Shown here piece by piece: positions 44,721 to 54,932 of a stretch of 64,000 bases of DNA. The translations under genes were made by a program, and so were the position numbers. The stretch's first letter is position 1, and each line of letters opens with the position of its first letter. The notes below the pieces were generated by a model. The model was not told the origin of the DNA. It worked only from the letters and a program-made list of their open reading frames with translations, and ran no database searches. This stretch comes from Azotobacter beijerinckii. GTDB lineage: Bacteria; Pseudomonadota; Gammaproteobacteria; Pseudomonadales; Pseudomonadaceae. The stretch lies in NCBI RefSeq assembly GCF_900110885.1, contig NZ_FOFJ01000010.1, forward strand, positions 56,042 through 120,041, given 5' to 3'.

Positions 44721-46343
44721 ATGTCGATCTTCGAACAGGGTCTGCCGCGCTCTGCCGTCAATCACGTCCCCCTTTCTCCGCTGAGCTTCATCGAGCGCAG
44801 CGCCGCCGTCTATCCGCAGCGCCCCGCCGTGATCCATGGCTCGATCCGCCGCAACTGGGCCGAAACCTATACGCGCTGCCGACGCCTGGCCTCCGCCCTC
44901 GCCGGTCGCGGCATCGGCAAGGGCGACACCGTGGCGGTGATGCTGCCGAACATCCCGCAGATGCTCGAGGCGCACTTCGGCGTGCCGATGATCGGCGCCG
45001 TGCTCAACACCCTCAACGTGCGCCTGGATGCCGAGGCCATCGCCTTCATGCTGCAGCACGGCGAGGCCAAGGTGCTGATCGCCGACCGCGAGTACCAGGA
45101 GGTGATTCATGCCGCCGTCGGCATGCTCGCCCACCCGCCGCTGGTGGTCGACGTCGACGATCCGGAATACGGCGAGGGTCAGCCGGTCAGCGATCTGGAC
45201 TACGAGGCGCTGCTCGCCGAGGGCGATCCGGAGTTCGCCTGGCAATGGCCGGAGGACGAGTGGCAGGCCATCAGCCTCAACTACACCTCCGGCACCACCG
45301 GCAATCCCAAGGGCGTGGTCTACCACCACCGCGGTGCCTACCTGAATTCGCTGGGCAACCAGATGGTCTGGGCGATGGGCAACCATCCCGTGTATCTCTG
45401 GACCCTGCCGATGTTCCATTGCAACGGCTGGTGCTACCCCTGGACCGTCACTGCCCTGGCCGGCGCCCATGTGTTCCTGCGCCGGGTCGACCCGCAGAAG
45501 ATCCTCACCCTGATCCACGAGCACCGCGTTACCCACCTGTGCGGCGCACCCATCGTGCTCAACGCCCTGGTCAACATGCCCGACTCGGCCAAGGCCGCCA
45601 TCGACCATCCGGTCAACGCCATGGTCGCCGGCGCCGCACCGCCGGCCAAGGTGATCGGCGCAGTGGAGGAAATGGGCATCAAGGTCACCCATGTCTACGG
45701 CCTCACCGAGGTCTACGGTCCGGTCACCGTGTGCGCCTGGCACGAGGAATGGGACGAGCTGCCGCTGGACGACCGGGCACGGATCAAGGCGCGCCAGGGC
45801 GTGCGCTACCCGACCCTGGAGGGGGTGATGGTGGCCGATCCGCAGACCCTGGAGCCGCTGCCGCGCGACGGCGAAACCATCGGCGAGATCTTCATGCGCG
45901 GCAACACCGTGATGAAGGGCTACCTGAAAAACCCCACCGCCACCGCCGAGGCCTTCGAGGGCGGCTGGTTCCACACCGGCGACCTGGGCGTCTGGCACCC
46001 GGACGGCTATGTGGAGATCAAGGACCGTCTGAAGGACATCGTGATTTCCGGTGGCGAAAACATCTCGACCATCGAGGTGGAGGGCGTGCTCTACCGCCAT
46101 CATGGCGTCCTCGAGGCGGCCGTGGTGGCCCGTCCCGACGAGAAATGGGGCGAAACCCCCTGCGCCTTCGTCACCCTCAAGTCCGGCCACGAACGGACCA
46201 GCGAGGCGGAAATCATCGCCTTCTGCCGCGAGCATCTGGCCGGCTTCAAGATCCCCAAGCGCGTGGTCTTCAGCGAACTGCCGAAGACCTCCACCGGCAA
46301 GATCCAGAAATACGTCCTGCGCGACAGGGCCAGGGCGCTGTAG
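44721..46343 (+). CDS. Acyl-CoA synthetase (medium-chain, AlkK-like)
   Basis: 540 residues; an AAAGGATAAAAAC leader precedes the ATG. Adenylation motif NYTSGTTGNPKGVVYHH, THVYGLTEVYGPVTVCAWHEEW, WFHTGDLGVWHPDGYVEIKDR (block around residue 415), KDIVISGGENIS and the catalytic lysine in PKTSTGKIQKYVLR are all present. The Y-H-H after PKGV and the MFHCNGWCYPW segment are typical of the AlkK/medium-chain or methyl-branched group. It activates a carboxylic acid that the following ActP-type symporter may import. Chain length cannot be settled by eye. Confidence 0.85.
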   Translation: MSIFEQGLPRSAVNHVPLSPLSFIERSAAVYPQRPAVIHGSIRRNWAETYTRCRRLASALAGRGIGKGDTVAVMLPNIPQMLEAHFGVPMIGAVLNTLNVRLDAEAIAFMLQHGEAKVLIADREYQEVIHAAVGMLAHPPLVVDVDDPEYGEGQPVSDLDYEALLAEGDPEFAWQWPEDEWQAISLNYTSGTTGNPKGVVYHHRGAYLNSLGNQMVWAMGNHPVYLWTLPMFHCNGWCYPWTVTALAGAHVFLRRVDPQKILTLIHEHRVTHLCGAPIVLNALVNMPDSAKAAIDHPVNAMVAGAAPPAKVIGAVEEMGIKVTHVYGLTEVYGPVTVCAWHEEWDELPLDDRARIKARQGVRYPTLEGVMVADPQTLEPLPRDGETIGEIFMRGNTVMKGYLKNPTATAEAFEGGWFHTGDLGVWHPDGYVEIKDRLKDIVISGGENISTIEVEGVLYRHHGVLEAAVVARPDEKWGETPCAFVTLKSGHERTSEAEIIAFCREHLAGFKIPKRVVFSELPKTSTGKIQKYVLRDRARAL

Positions 46344-46481
46344 CGCCCCCATAGCGATTCCGACAAACAGATCGAGCAAATGATGGCGTCCAGCCCCCGG
46401 CTGGACGCCTCAGGCCGCGGCGCGCCCGAAAAGGCTGCCGCGAATGGTACGGCGACAACAACAACAATCCGGAGCCCCAAC

Positions 46482-46811
46482 ATGGACCGACCCGTTTCAC
46501 AACACGCCCAGAGTTACGACCAGATCCGCAACAACCCGAAATTCCGCCAGCTGGTGCAGAGCCGTTCGCGCCTGGCCTGGTCGCTGAGCGCCTCGGTGTT
46601 CGGCGTCTACAGCCTGTTCATGCTGACCGTGGCCTTCGCCCCGCAATGGCTGCATCGGCCGCTCGGCGAAGCCAGTCTGCTGACCGTCGGTATTCCGGTC
46701 GGCGCGGCGATCATCGTCTTCTCCTGGCTGCTCACCGGCTGGTACGTGCGCAGCGCCAACACCCGCTTCGACACCCTCAGCGCCCAGATCCTCGAGGAGA
46801 GCCAGCAATGA
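46482..46811 (+). CDS. DUF485 membrane protein (YjcH-like)
   Basis: 109 residues from ATG 46482 (GGAGCCCCAAC upstream). A cytosolic start with the DUF485 signature [20 protein letters not shown] is followed by two membrane helices ([19 protein letters not shown] and [20 protein letters not shown]). DUF485 proteins accompany ActP-type acetate symporters and are probably accessory subunits. The stop overlaps the symporter start (ATGA). Confidence 0.9.
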   Translation: MDRPVSQHAQSYDQIRNNPKFRQLVQSRSRLAWSLSASVFGVYSLFMLTVAFAPQWLHRPLGEASLLTVGIPVGAAIIVFSWLLTGWYVRSANTRFDTLSAQILEESQQ

Positions 46812-48472
46812 GTCCGCTTCGCGCCCTTGGCCTTGCCGGCCTCTGCCTGTTCTCCGCCAGTGCCCTCGCCGCCCCGGTGATCGTTGCGGAAAAACAGCCT
46901 CTCAACCTGCATGCCATCGGCATGTTCTTCGTCTTCGTCCTCGGCACCCTGGCGATCACCTGGTGGGCCTCCCGCCAGACCCGCTCCACGGCCGACTTCT
47001 ACACCGCCGGCGGCGGTATCAGCGGCTTCCAGAACGGCCTAGCGATCGCCGGCGACTACATGTCCGCCGCCACCCTGCTCGGCCTGTCCAGCCTGATCTT
47101 CGCCAAGGGCTACGACGGCTTCATCTATACCGTGGCGTTCTTCGTCGGCTGGCCGCTGATCACCTTCCTGATGGCCGAACGACTGCGCAACCTCGGCCGC
47201 TTCACCTTCGCCGACATCGTGTCCTATCGCCTCGACCAGACCCGCATCCGCACCTTCGCCGCCTTCGGCTCGCTGACCGTGGTGTGCTGCTACCTGGTGG
47301 TACAGATGGTCGGCGCCGGCCAATTGATCAAGCTGCTGTTCGGTCTCGACTACCCGGTGGCGGTGCTGGTGGTCGGCGCGCTGATGCTGGTCTACGTGAT
47401 CTTCGGCGGGATGCTCGCCACCACCTGGGTACAGATCATCAAGGCGGTGCTGCTGCTCGCCGGCGGTACCACCCTGGCGCTGCTGGCGATGGCCCAGTTC
47501 GGCTTTAGCTATGAAACCCTCGCCGCCCGCGCCATCGACAGCCACGCCATCGGCAAGGCGATCATGGGCCCCGGCTCGATGCTCGCCGACCCGCTCAACG
47601 CCGCCTCCATGTCGCTGGGCCTAGCCTTCGGCATCGCCGGCCTGCCGCACATCCTGATGCGCTTCTTCACCGTGCCGAACGCCAAGGAAGCCCGCAAATC
47701 GGTGTTCTACGCCACCGGCTTCATCGGCTTCTTCTTCCTGGTGGTCATCACGCTCGGCTTCTCCGCCATCGTCATCGTCGGCACCGACCCGCAATACTTC
47801 GTCGGCGGCGACCTCAAGGGCGCGCTGATCGGCGGCGGCAACATGGTCGCCATGCACCTGGCCAAGGCGGTCGGCGGCAACCTGTTCCTCGGCTTCCTCT
47901 CCGCCACGGCATTCGCCACCATCCTCGCGGTGGTTTCCGGCCTAGCCCTGGCCGGCGCCTCGGCGATCTCCCACGACCTGTACGCCACCGTGTTCAAGAA
48001 AGGCCAGGCCAGCGAGAAGGACGAGATGCGCGTGACCCGCATCGCTACCATCGGCCTCGGCCTGGTCGCCATCGGTCTCGGCATCCTGTTCGAGAAGCAG
48101 AACGTCGCCTTCCTAGTCGGCCTGACCTTCGGCGTCGCCGCCTCGACCAACTTCCCGGTGCTGATCATGGCCATGTACTGGAAGGGCCTGACCACCCGAG
48201 GCGCCCTCTGCGGCGGTTGTGCCGGCCTGCTCAGCGCCCTCCTGCTGGTGATCCTGTCGCCGGCGGTGTGGGTCACCGTGCTGGGCAACGCCAAGGCGAT
48301 CTTCCCCTACGACCATCCGGCACTGTTCTCCATGCCGCTGGCCTTCCTGGTCATCGTCGTGGTGTCCAAGCTCGACCGCAGCGCCCGTGCCGAGCACGAG
48401 CGGGCGGCCTTCGACGACCAGTTCGTACGGGCCCAGACCGGCCTGGGAGCTGCCGCAGCCAGCGCACACTGA
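46808..48472 (+). CDS. ActP-type solute:cation symporter
   Basis: 554 residues of the sodium:solute symporter (SSS) family. A cleavable-looking start ([17 protein letters not shown]) precedes about 13 helices. [31 protein letters not shown] (in two blocks) holds the family signature, and [19 protein letters not shown] is the conserved intracellular loop. ActP imports acetate and other short acids. With the acyl-CoA synthetase upstream and beta-oxidation genes downstream it probably brings in the substrate of that synthetase. Two hairpins follow the gene. Confidence 0.9.
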   Translation: MSPLRALGLAGLCLFSASALAAPVIVAEKQPLNLHAIGMFFVFVLGTLAITWWASRQTRSTADFYTAGGGISGFQNGLAIAGDYMSAATLLGLSSLIFAKGYDGFIYTVAFFVGWPLITFLMAERLRNLGRFTFADIVSYRLDQTRIRTFAAFGSLTVVCCYLVVQMVGAGQLIKLLFGLDYPVAVLVVGALMLVYVIFGGMLATTWVQIIKAVLLLAGGTTLALLAMAQFGFSYETLAARAIDSHAIGKAIMGPGSMLADPLNAASMSLGLAFGIAGLPHILMRFFTVPNAKEARKSVFYATGFIGFFFLVVITLGFSAIVIVGTDPQYFVGGDLKGALIGGGNMVAMHLAKAVGGNLFLGFLSATAFATILAVVSGLALAGASAISHDLYATVFKKGQASEKDEMRVTRIATIGLGLVAIGLGILFEKQNVAFLVGLTFGVAASTNFPVLIMAMYWKGLTTRGALCGGCAGLLSALLLVILSPAVWVTVLGNAKAIFPYDHPALFSMPLAFLVIVVVSKLDRSARAEHERAAFDDQFVRAQTGLGAAAASAH

Positions 48473-48483
48473 GGTGCCGGCCA

Positions 48484-48513
48484 GACCGCGCCCCGCAGGA
48501 GCTGGGCGCGGTC
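48484..48513 (+). terminator. Hairpin after the symporter gene
   Basis: GACCGCGCCC (48484-48493) and GGGCGCGGTC (48504-48513) form a perfect 10-bp stem with a 10-base loop. A second small hairpin GCCGG/CCGGC follows at 48514-48530. The remaining bases to 48652 show no gene. Confidence 0.65.
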
Positions 48514-48652
48514 GCCGGGTTCGATCCGGCCGGGTCGGACTAAGCTGTCGAGGTACTCGAGAGCATGGTCTCGATTCGGCACCATCGCGTCCTGGCGGCA
48601 AGCGCCGCCAGAACCTCAGGGCATCAATCAGCCAAACCTGTCTACACGGAAC

Positions 48653-49531
48653 ATGAGCATGAGCGATCATCTGAAGAGCGGAAGCGATCTGCGCATCGCA
48701 ATCATCGGCGCCGGCACCATGGGCAACGGCATCGCCCAGATCTGCGCGCTGGCGGGCCTGCCGGTCACCCTGGTGGACATCTCCACCGGCGCCCTGGAGC
48801 GCGGCCTCGCCACCCTGTCCGGCAACCTGGAGCGACAGGTGAAGAAGGGCCTGATCGGCGAAGCGGACAAGCAGGCCGCACTGGCGCGCATCCAGTCGGA
48901 CACCCACTACGCCGTCCTGACCGGCGCCAGCCTGGTCATCGAGGCGGCCACCGAGAATCTCGACCTGAAGCGGCAGATCCTCGGCCGGATCGACGAAGTG
49001 GTGGAGCCCGGCACCCTCGTCGCCAGCAACACCTCCTCGCTGTCGATCAGCGAACTGGCCAGCGCCCTGAGCAACCCCGAACGCTTCATCGGCCTGCACT
49101 TCTTCAATCCAGTGCCGGTCATGACCCTGGTGGAAGTCATCCGCGGCCTGCAGACCTCCGACACCACCCATGCCAAGGCGCTGGAGTTCGCCGAGCACAT
49201 CGGCAAGACCGCCGTCTCGGTACGCAACAGCCCAGGCTTCGTGGTCAACCGCATCCTCTGCCCGATGATCAACGAGGCGATCTTCGTCCTTCAGGAAGGC
49301 TTGGCCAGCGCCCAGGACATCGATATCGGCATGCAGCTCGGCTGCAACCATCCCATCGGCCCGCTGGCACTGGCCGACCTGATCGGCCTGGACACGCTGC
49401 TGGCGATTCTCGAAACCTTCCACCGCGATTTCGGCGATCCCAAGTACCGCCCGGCCACCCTGCTCAAGGAAATGGTCGCGGCCGGCTATCTGGGCCGCAA
49501 GAGCGGCCGCGGCTTCCACGTCCACGCCTGA
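48653..49531 (+). CDS. 3-hydroxyacyl-CoA (3-hydroxybutyryl-CoA) dehydrogenase
   Basis: 292 residues; ATG codons at 48653 and 48659 are both possible (GGA lies just before the first). NAD-binding loop [20 protein letters not shown], catalytic region [11 protein letters not shown] and [17 protein letters not shown], and a single 3HCDH C-terminal domain beginning [22 protein letters not shown]. It ends [15 protein letters not shown]. It oxidises short 3-hydroxyacyl-CoAs with NAD. It differs from the two-domain enzyme at 26574-28097. Confidence 0.92.
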   Translation: MSMSDHLKSGSDLRIAIIGAGTMGNGIAQICALAGLPVTLVDISTGALERGLATLSGNLERQVKKGLIGEADKQAALARIQSDTHYAVLTGASLVIEAATENLDLKRQILGRIDEVVEPGTLVASNTSSLSISELASALSNPERFIGLHFFNPVPVMTLVEVIRGLQTSDTTHAKALEFAEHIGKTAVSVRNSPGFVVNRILCPMINEAIFVLQEGLASAQDIDIGMQLGCNHPIGPLALADLIGLDTLLAILETFHRDFGDPKYRPATLLKEMVAAGYLGRKSGRGFHVHA

Positions 49532-49601
49532 TTCGCCGCCCCCGATACCCTACCGCCCGGAGCGCGCCGGGCGGCCCCATGACCAGAACACGAGGTCCGT
49601 C

Positions 49602-51377
49602 ATGCCCCACTACCATGCCCCCCTGCGCGACATGCGCTTTGTCCTGCACGAGGTCTTTGCCGCCGACACACTCTGGGCCCGCCTGCCCGCACTGGCCGAG
49701 ACGGTGGATGCCGAGACCGCCGATGCCATCCTCGAGGAAGCGGCCAAGGTTACCGGCGAACTGCTCGCACCGCTCAACCGCAGCGGCGACGAGGAGGGGG
49801 CGCGCTGGAACAATGGCGTCGTCAGCACACCGGCCGGCTTCCGCGAAGCCTATGCCACCTACATCGAGGGTGGCTGGGTCGGCCTGGCCGGCAATCCCGC
49901 CTACGGCGGCCTGGGCATGCCCAAGATGCTCGCCGTGCAGTTCGAAGAGATGCTCTATTCCGCCAATGCCAGCTTCACCCTGTACTCGGCGCTGACGTCC
50001 GGCTGCTGCCTGGCGCTGGACGCCCACGCCAGCGAGGAACTCAAGCAGCGCTACCTGCCGCGCCTGTACAGCGGCGAATGGGCCGGCACCATGTGCCTGA
50101 CCGAAGCCCAGGCCGGCTCCGACCTCGGCCTGCTGCACACCCGCGCCGAACCGCAGGCCGACGGCAGCTATGCGATCAGCGGCAGCAAGATCTTCATCAC
50201 CGGCGGCGAGCAGGACCTGACGGCGAACATCATCCATCTGGTGCTGGCCCGCCTGCCCGACGCGCCGGCCGGCTCGAAGGGGATTTCGCTGTTTCTGGTG
50301 CCCAAGTTCCTGGTCGAAGCCGACGGCGCCCTCGGCGCACGCAACGCCCTGTCCTGCGGCTCGCTGGAACACAAGATGGGCATCAAGGCCTCGGCCACCT
50401 GCGTGATGAACTTCGACGGCGCCAGCGGCTACCTGGTCGGCGAACCCCACAAGGGCCTGGCCGCCATGTTCACCATGATGAACTACGAGCGCCTGTCCAT
50501 CGGCATCCAGGGCATCGGCTGCGCCGAGGCCTCCTACCAGAACGCCGTGGCCTACGCCCGCGACCGCCTGCAGGGGCGCGCGCCCGGCGGCGCCCAGGCA
50601 CCGCAGAAGAGCGCCGACCCCCTCCTCGTCCATCCCGACGTGCGCCGCATGCTGCTGACCATGAAGGCACTGACCGAAGGCGGACGGGCCTTCTCCACCT
50701 ACGTCGCCCAGCAGTTGGACCTGGCCAAGCATGCCGAAGATGCCGGCGAGCGCCACCGCGCCGAGGCGCTGGTCGCGCTGCTCACCCCCATCGCCAAGGC
50801 CTTCTTCACCGATACCGGACTGGAAAGCTGCATCCACGGCCAGCAGGTATTCGGCGGGCACGGCTACATCCGCGAGTGGGGCCAGGAGCAACTGGTACGC
50901 GACGTGCGCATCGCACAGATCTACGAAGGCACCAACGGTATCCAGGCCCTCGACCTGCTGGGTCGCAAGGTCGTGGCCAACGGAGGCGTCGCACTGCGCC
51001 TGTTCGCCGAGGAGATGCGTGCCTTCGTCGACGAGCCGGCCTCGCGGCCGTTCGCCCGCGAACTGCTGGCCGCCCTGGAGCGCCTGGAAAGCGTCAGCGC
51101 CTGGCTGCTCGACCAAACGGGCAAGGACCCGGCACTGGTCGGTGCCGTGGCGGTGGACTACCTGAATCTGTTCGGCTACGTCGCCTATGCCTACATGTGG
51201 GCCCGCATGGCCGCCGTGGCCCAGGCCAGTCGTGCCTCCGACGAAACCTTCTACGGCACCAAGCTGGCTACCGCAGGCTTCTATTTCGCCAAGCTGCTGC
51301 CGCGCATCCACTCCCTGGAAGCCGTCATCCGCGCCGGTAGCACCCCGATCCAGAACCTTGCCGACGATCAGTTCTGA
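49602..51377 (+). CDS. FadE-like acyl-CoA dehydrogenase with C-terminal extension
   Basis: 591 residues, longer than ordinary acyl-CoA dehydrogenases. The start MPHYHAPLRDMRFVLHEVF is typical of the FadE5-like group. Core motifs: MCLTEAQAGSDLGLLHT, KIFITGGEQDLTANIIHLVLAR, ERLSIGIQGIGCAEASYQNA, FGGHGYIREW and the catalytic Glu in RIAQIYEGTNGIQALDLLGRK. About 120 further residues form the extra helical C-terminal domain. It should start beta-oxidation of the acyl-CoA made by the upstream synthetase. Confidence 0.92.
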   Translation: MPHYHAPLRDMRFVLHEVFAADTLWARLPALAETVDAETADAILEEAAKVTGELLAPLNRSGDEEGARWNNGVVSTPAGFREAYATYIEGGWVGLAGNPAYGGLGMPKMLAVQFEEMLYSANASFTLYSALTSGCCLALDAHASEELKQRYLPRLYSGEWAGTMCLTEAQAGSDLGLLHTRAEPQADGSYAISGSKIFITGGEQDLTANIIHLVLARLPDAPAGSKGISLFLVPKFLVEADGALGARNALSCGSLEHKMGIKASATCVMNFDGASGYLVGEPHKGLAAMFTMMNYERLSIGIQGIGCAEASYQNAVAYARDRLQGRAPGGAQAPQKSADPLLVHPDVRRMLLTMKALTEGGRAFSTYVAQQLDLAKHAEDAGERHRAEALVALLTPIAKAFFTDTGLESCIHGQQVFGGHGYIREWGQEQLVRDVRIAQIYEGTNGIQALDLLGRKVVANGGVALRLFAEEMRAFVDEPASRPFARELLAALERLESVSAWLLDQTGKDPALVGAVAVDYLNLFGYVAYAYMWARMAAVAQASRASDETFYGTKLATAGFYFAKLLPRIHSLEAVIRAGSTPIQNLADDQF

Positions 51378-51662
51378 CCCCCCCGACAGCCGGCGCGGCC
51401 AAGCCTCGCCGGCTGACCGGCTCGATGCGGTGCCCGAACACCGCGTGCCGTTAATCCATCCAGCCACTTTTCCCCTCCTCGCCCGTTCTGGTCGCCTCGC
51501 GCCCCTTTATTCAAGAAAAACCCGGCAACAAACTGGTAACTGCCGGAAATCGACTGCAAACGCCCTGTAACACCCGGCCGATAGGGTTTTGTCTCTGTCA
51601 GTGGCCGCAGGCCCTGTTCGCATAACACTTCGTTTTTTAATGATCGTTCAAGGGTTCAGGTA
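51378..51662. other. Intergenic region with a PHO-box-like repeat
   Basis: 285 bases without a gene. CTGCAAACGCCCTGTAAC (51554-51571) has two CTG-initiated 7-mers 11 bases apart, like a Pho box (CTGTNAT repeats). It lies 92 bases before the next start. Confidence 0.4.
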
Positions 51663-53528
51663 ATGGCAGTCGATACGGCGTTCAAAAGCTCGGTCTACAG
51701 ACAGTTCGACAGCGGCTCCGGCGAGGCCGGTTCCGAGGTGGTGGCATTCGAAAGCGGTCAGTTGTTCGTAACTAACGGTGCGGACGAGCGCATCGACATC
51801 TTCGATACCCAAACCGGCACCAAGATTGGCATTGCCGATGCCAGTAGCATCCCCGGCTTTGCCGGCATCAACTCGGTCACCGTTTCCAATGGCCTGATCG
51901 CCGTGGCCGTTACCCGGACGACCCTCAGCGGCGAGACCACGGTACTGGATCGCGGCGTGGTGGCATTCTTCAACGTGAGCGGCCAGCGGCTGAACACCAT
52001 CGAAGTCGGCTATGGTCCGGACATGGTGACCTTCTCGCCGGACGGCAGCCAGGTTTTCGTGGCCAACGAAGGCGAACCCAGCGCCAGCGGCGACAGCAAT
52101 CCCGGCTCGGTTTCGGTGATCGACCTGAGCCAGGGTGTGGCGGCCGCCACCCATACCGAGATCGACTTCGCCACTTTCGACGGCCAGGAAGAAGCCCTGC
52201 GCGAACAGGGCGTGCGCATTTTTCCCGATCAGAGCGCCTCGGAAGACTTCGAGCCCGAATATATCGCCTTCTCTCCCGACGGCCAGACGGCCTACGTCAC
52301 CCTGCAGGAGGCCAACGCCGTCGCGACCATCGACATGGCCACGCTGAACGTATCCGCGCTGCTGCCGCTCGGCACCGTCGATCACCGCGCGGCCGGAAGC
52401 GGCGTCGACGCTTCCGACAAGGACGGCACCATCGACATTGCCAACTGGCCGGTTCAGGGTCTGCGCATGCCCGATGCCATCGCCAGCTATGCGGCCGATG
52501 ACAAGACCTACTTCGTGGTCGCCAACGAAGGCGACGATCGCGGGGAAAATGTCCGGGTAAAAGACATCGCCCTGGACTCCAGCGCGTTTCCCGATGCCGC
52601 GAGCCTGCAGGAAAATGCCAACCTGGGACGCCTGAACGTCTCCAGCATCGACGGCGATACGGACGGCGACGGCGATTACGACGCGCTGTACAGCTACGGC
52701 AGCCGCTCCTTCAGCATTTTCGATGCCGAAGGCAATCTGGTCTTCGACAGCGGCGACGACTTCGAACAGATCATCGCCTCGCTGCACCCCGAATCCTTCA
52801 ACATCGACGGCGACGAGCCGGATGCCCGCTCGGACAACAAGGGACCGGAGCCCGAAGCCCTGGCCATCGGCCGGCTGGGTGATCGCACCTATGCCTTCAT
52901 CGGCCTAGAGCGCGACAGCGGCATCATGGTGTACGACGTCACCGATCCAGCCGGCTCGACGTTCGTCAGCTACATCGACTCGGCGGCCAACGGCGATCTG
53001 GCTCCGGAAGTCATCAAGTTCATCGATGGCGGCAACAGCGCCAGTGGCAAGCCACAACTGGCGGTGGCCTATGAGATTTCCGGCACCACGACCCTGATCG
53101 ACATCGACCAAATCGGTACCGACGACCACCGCACAGTATTCGGTAGCGATACTGGGGCCGCCTTTCTGGAGCGCCTATATGACGGTTTGCTGGCACGCGA
53201 TAGCGATGCCGCCGGTCTCGGCTTCTGGATGGATCAGCTGGAGGCCGACATATCCCATGGACAGATTGCAGAGAACTTTCTGCAATCCGCCGAGGCTACC
53301 GATGGGGGACTGAACACCCTGAACGATACGGACTTCGTCAACCACCTGTATCAATCGGTGCTCGCGCGCGATGCTGACATTGATGGCTTGGCATTCTGGC
53401 GGGATGGCCTGGCCGCCGGCGTTCAGCGCGCCGATGTGGCGGTAGGTATTGTCGGCTCTGCCGAGGCAATCGAAAACTTCGCCAGCGAAGGCGCCCAAGG
53501 AGTCAGTTACGATCTGTGGGCCGCCTGA
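51663..53528 (+). CDS. Choice-of-anchor-I beta-propeller protein with DUF4214 tail
   Basis: 621 residues. Residues 1-490 are a WD/YVTN-like beta-propeller: repeated blades such as GYGPDMVTFSPDGSQVFVANEGEPS and PEYIAFSPDGQTAYVTLQEANAVAT, with the NEGDDRGE and DNKGPEPEALAIGRLGDRTYAFIGLER blocks of the choice-of-anchor-I family. Residues 495-621 hold two DUF4214 repeats (FLERLYDGLLARDSDAAGLGFWMDQL and LYQSVLARDADIDGLAFWRDGLA). There is no N-terminal signal; DUF4214 is often found at the end of type I-secreted proteins. It probably leaves the cell and may be phosphate-regulated. Its enzymatic activity is unknown. Confidence 0.8.
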   Translation: MAVDTAFKSSVYRQFDSGSGEAGSEVVAFESGQLFVTNGADERIDIFDTQTGTKIGIADASSIPGFAGINSVTVSNGLIAVAVTRTTLSGETTVLDRGVVAFFNVSGQRLNTIEVGYGPDMVTFSPDGSQVFVANEGEPSASGDSNPGSVSVIDLSQGVAAATHTEIDFATFDGQEEALREQGVRIFPDQSASEDFEPEYIAFSPDGQTAYVTLQEANAVATIDMATLNVSALLPLGTVDHRAAGSGVDASDKDGTIDIANWPVQGLRMPDAIASYAADDKTYFVVANEGDDRGENVRVKDIALDSSAFPDAASLQENANLGRLNVSSIDGDTDGDGDYDALYSYGSRSFSIFDAEGNLVFDSGDDFEQIIASLHPESFNIDGDEPDARSDNKGPEPEALAIGRLGDRTYAFIGLERDSGIMVYDVTDPAGSTFVSYIDSAANGDLAPEVIKFIDGGNSASGKPQLAVAYEISGTTTLIDIDQIGTDDHRTVFGSDTGAAFLERLYDGLLARDSDAAGLGFWMDQLEADISHGQIAENFLQSAEATDGGLNTLNDTDFVNHLYQSVLARDADIDGLAFWRDGLAAGVQRADVAVGIVGSAEAIENFASEGAQGVSYDLWAA

Positions 53529-53676
53529 TAGGCGAATGGGCATCTGGAGAGTCGCGGCGGCGACCGCGCCGATCTATAACCAAGCAGCCTGCAGGCTCCA
53601 TCAAGCCAGGCGGCTGAAAGGGGAACGGGGCGTATCCGGTTGATACAATTCCGCCGTCCCTGCCTGGAATGAAACG

Positions 53677-54570
53677 ATGCCTCGTGAACACTACAGCGAT
53701 CTGCTCGCGTTGATCTCGGTTGCGGAGGAGCGCAGCTTCACCCGCGCAGCCGCCCGGCTCGGCATCTCCCAGTCGATGCTCAGCCATACGATCCGTGGAC
53801 TGGAAGCACGGCTCGGGGTGCGGCTGCTGACGCGGACCACGCGCAGCGTATCGGTCACCGAGGCCGGCGAACGGCTGTTGCGCGTGGTCGCCCCCCGGCT
53901 CAAGGACATCGCCTCGGAGCTGCGGCATGTCTCCGAGCTAAGCGAAACGCCCGCCGGCACGCTCCGTATCACCGCCACCGAACATGCCATCGACACGCTA
54001 CTGTGGCCGAAGCTCTCCGGGATACTGGCCGCCTACCCGAAGATCAAGGTGGAGCTGAGTTCCGACTACGTCCTCACCGATATCGTCCAGAGCCGGTATG
54101 ACTTCGGCGTGCGCCTGGGCGATGGGTTGACCAGGGACAGCTCGGCCGTGCGCATCGCGCCCGACCTGCAATTCGCCATCGTCGGCGCGCCGTCGTATTT
54201 CGCCTCGCGCGCGATGCCCGCCAACCCCCAGGACCTGACGAACCACGCGTGCATCAATCTGCGGCTGCCGACGCGGGGCAACCTGTACGCCTGGGAACTC
54301 AAGGAGGACCAGAGCGAGCTGAATGTGCGGGTAGACGGCCAGTTGGTGTTCAACGGTATCTACCAGATCGTGAACGCCGCGTTGTCGGGACATGGATTGG
54401 CCTACGTTCCCGAAGACCTGGCTCGCCCTCATCTCGAATCGGGACGCTTGCTGCCGGTGATGAAGAGCTGGTGGCGCACGTTCCCCGGCTATCACCTCTA
54501 CTACTCCAGCCAGCGCGAAACCTCGCGGGCCATGCAAATCCTGATCGAGGCGCTGCGCTACGGGGAATAG
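53677..54570 (+). CDS. LysR-family regulator
   Basis: 297 residues. The winged helix-turn-helix is at residues 5-65 (LISVAEERSFTRAAARLGISQSMLSHTIRGLEARLG in consecutive blocks, then LLTRTTRSVSVTEAGERLL). The effector domain starts GTLRITATEHAIDTLLWPKL. It is clearly similar, block by block, to the LysR protein at 57640-58545, so the two are probably paralogues. Next to it lie an SMP-30 relic and an aldo/keto reductase gene; this is a common arrangement in which the regulator controls the reductase. Confidence 0.92.
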   Translation: MPREHYSDLLALISVAEERSFTRAAARLGISQSMLSHTIRGLEARLGVRLLTRTTRSVSVTEAGERLLRVVAPRLKDIASELRHVSELSETPAGTLRITATEHAIDTLLWPKLSGILAAYPKIKVELSSDYVLTDIVQSRYDFGVRLGDGLTRDSSAVRIAPDLQFAIVGAPSYFASRAMPANPQDLTNHACINLRLPTRGNLYAWELKEDQSELNVRVDGQLVFNGIYQIVNAALSGHGLAYVPEDLARPHLESGRLLPVMKSWWRTFPGYHLYYSSQRETSRAMQILIEALRYGE

Positions 54571-54887
54571 AGAGAGAAGGCACGCTGCCGCCCTGACAGG
54601 ATGGCGAGAACCCCAGAGCCCTTTGTGGCACCTGGATTGTGAGACGCACTACGGGCCGGTTCCGCCACCTGCTTTTCCTCCCAAGCCATTGGCGGGATGA
54701 TCGTCTGCAGGCCAGATCCGTCCGGATTCACCACCAGGACGGAGCCGACGCCGTTGGGGATGTCCAAGGCTGCGACGAAGAGACGCCCGTCCTTGTGGAA
54801 GGCCAGCCCCCCGGGGGCGTCAGACGCAGCACGCGTCGGCCAGACACCCGCCTTCCGGCTCTCTTCGTGCGGTGAATATCCATGCAC
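54571..54887 (-). pseudogene. SMP-30/gluconolactonase-like gene relic
   Basis: On the minus strand from about 54840 the frame reads PGGLAFHKDGRLFVAALDIP, then NGVGSVLVVNPDGSGLQTII, a typical first part of an SMP-30/gluconolactonase beta-propeller. It then continues into unrelated sequence (EEKQVAEPARSASHN) and stops. About 50 residues of a family normally near 300 remain. It looks like an N-terminal remnant left by deletion. Confidence 0.55.
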
Positions 54888-54932
54888 TTATGGCTCGACC
54901 CTGGAAGCAGATAGCCAAGTAAGGCCGCGCGC

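Noticed and set aside
48514..48537. A tRNA T-arm-like sequence (GCCGG, GTTCGAT, CCGGC).
   Set aside because: No anticodon or D-arm and no 5' acceptor strand complementary to the following CGGGTCG lie within 100 bases upstream. It is a simple hairpin after a symporter gene.
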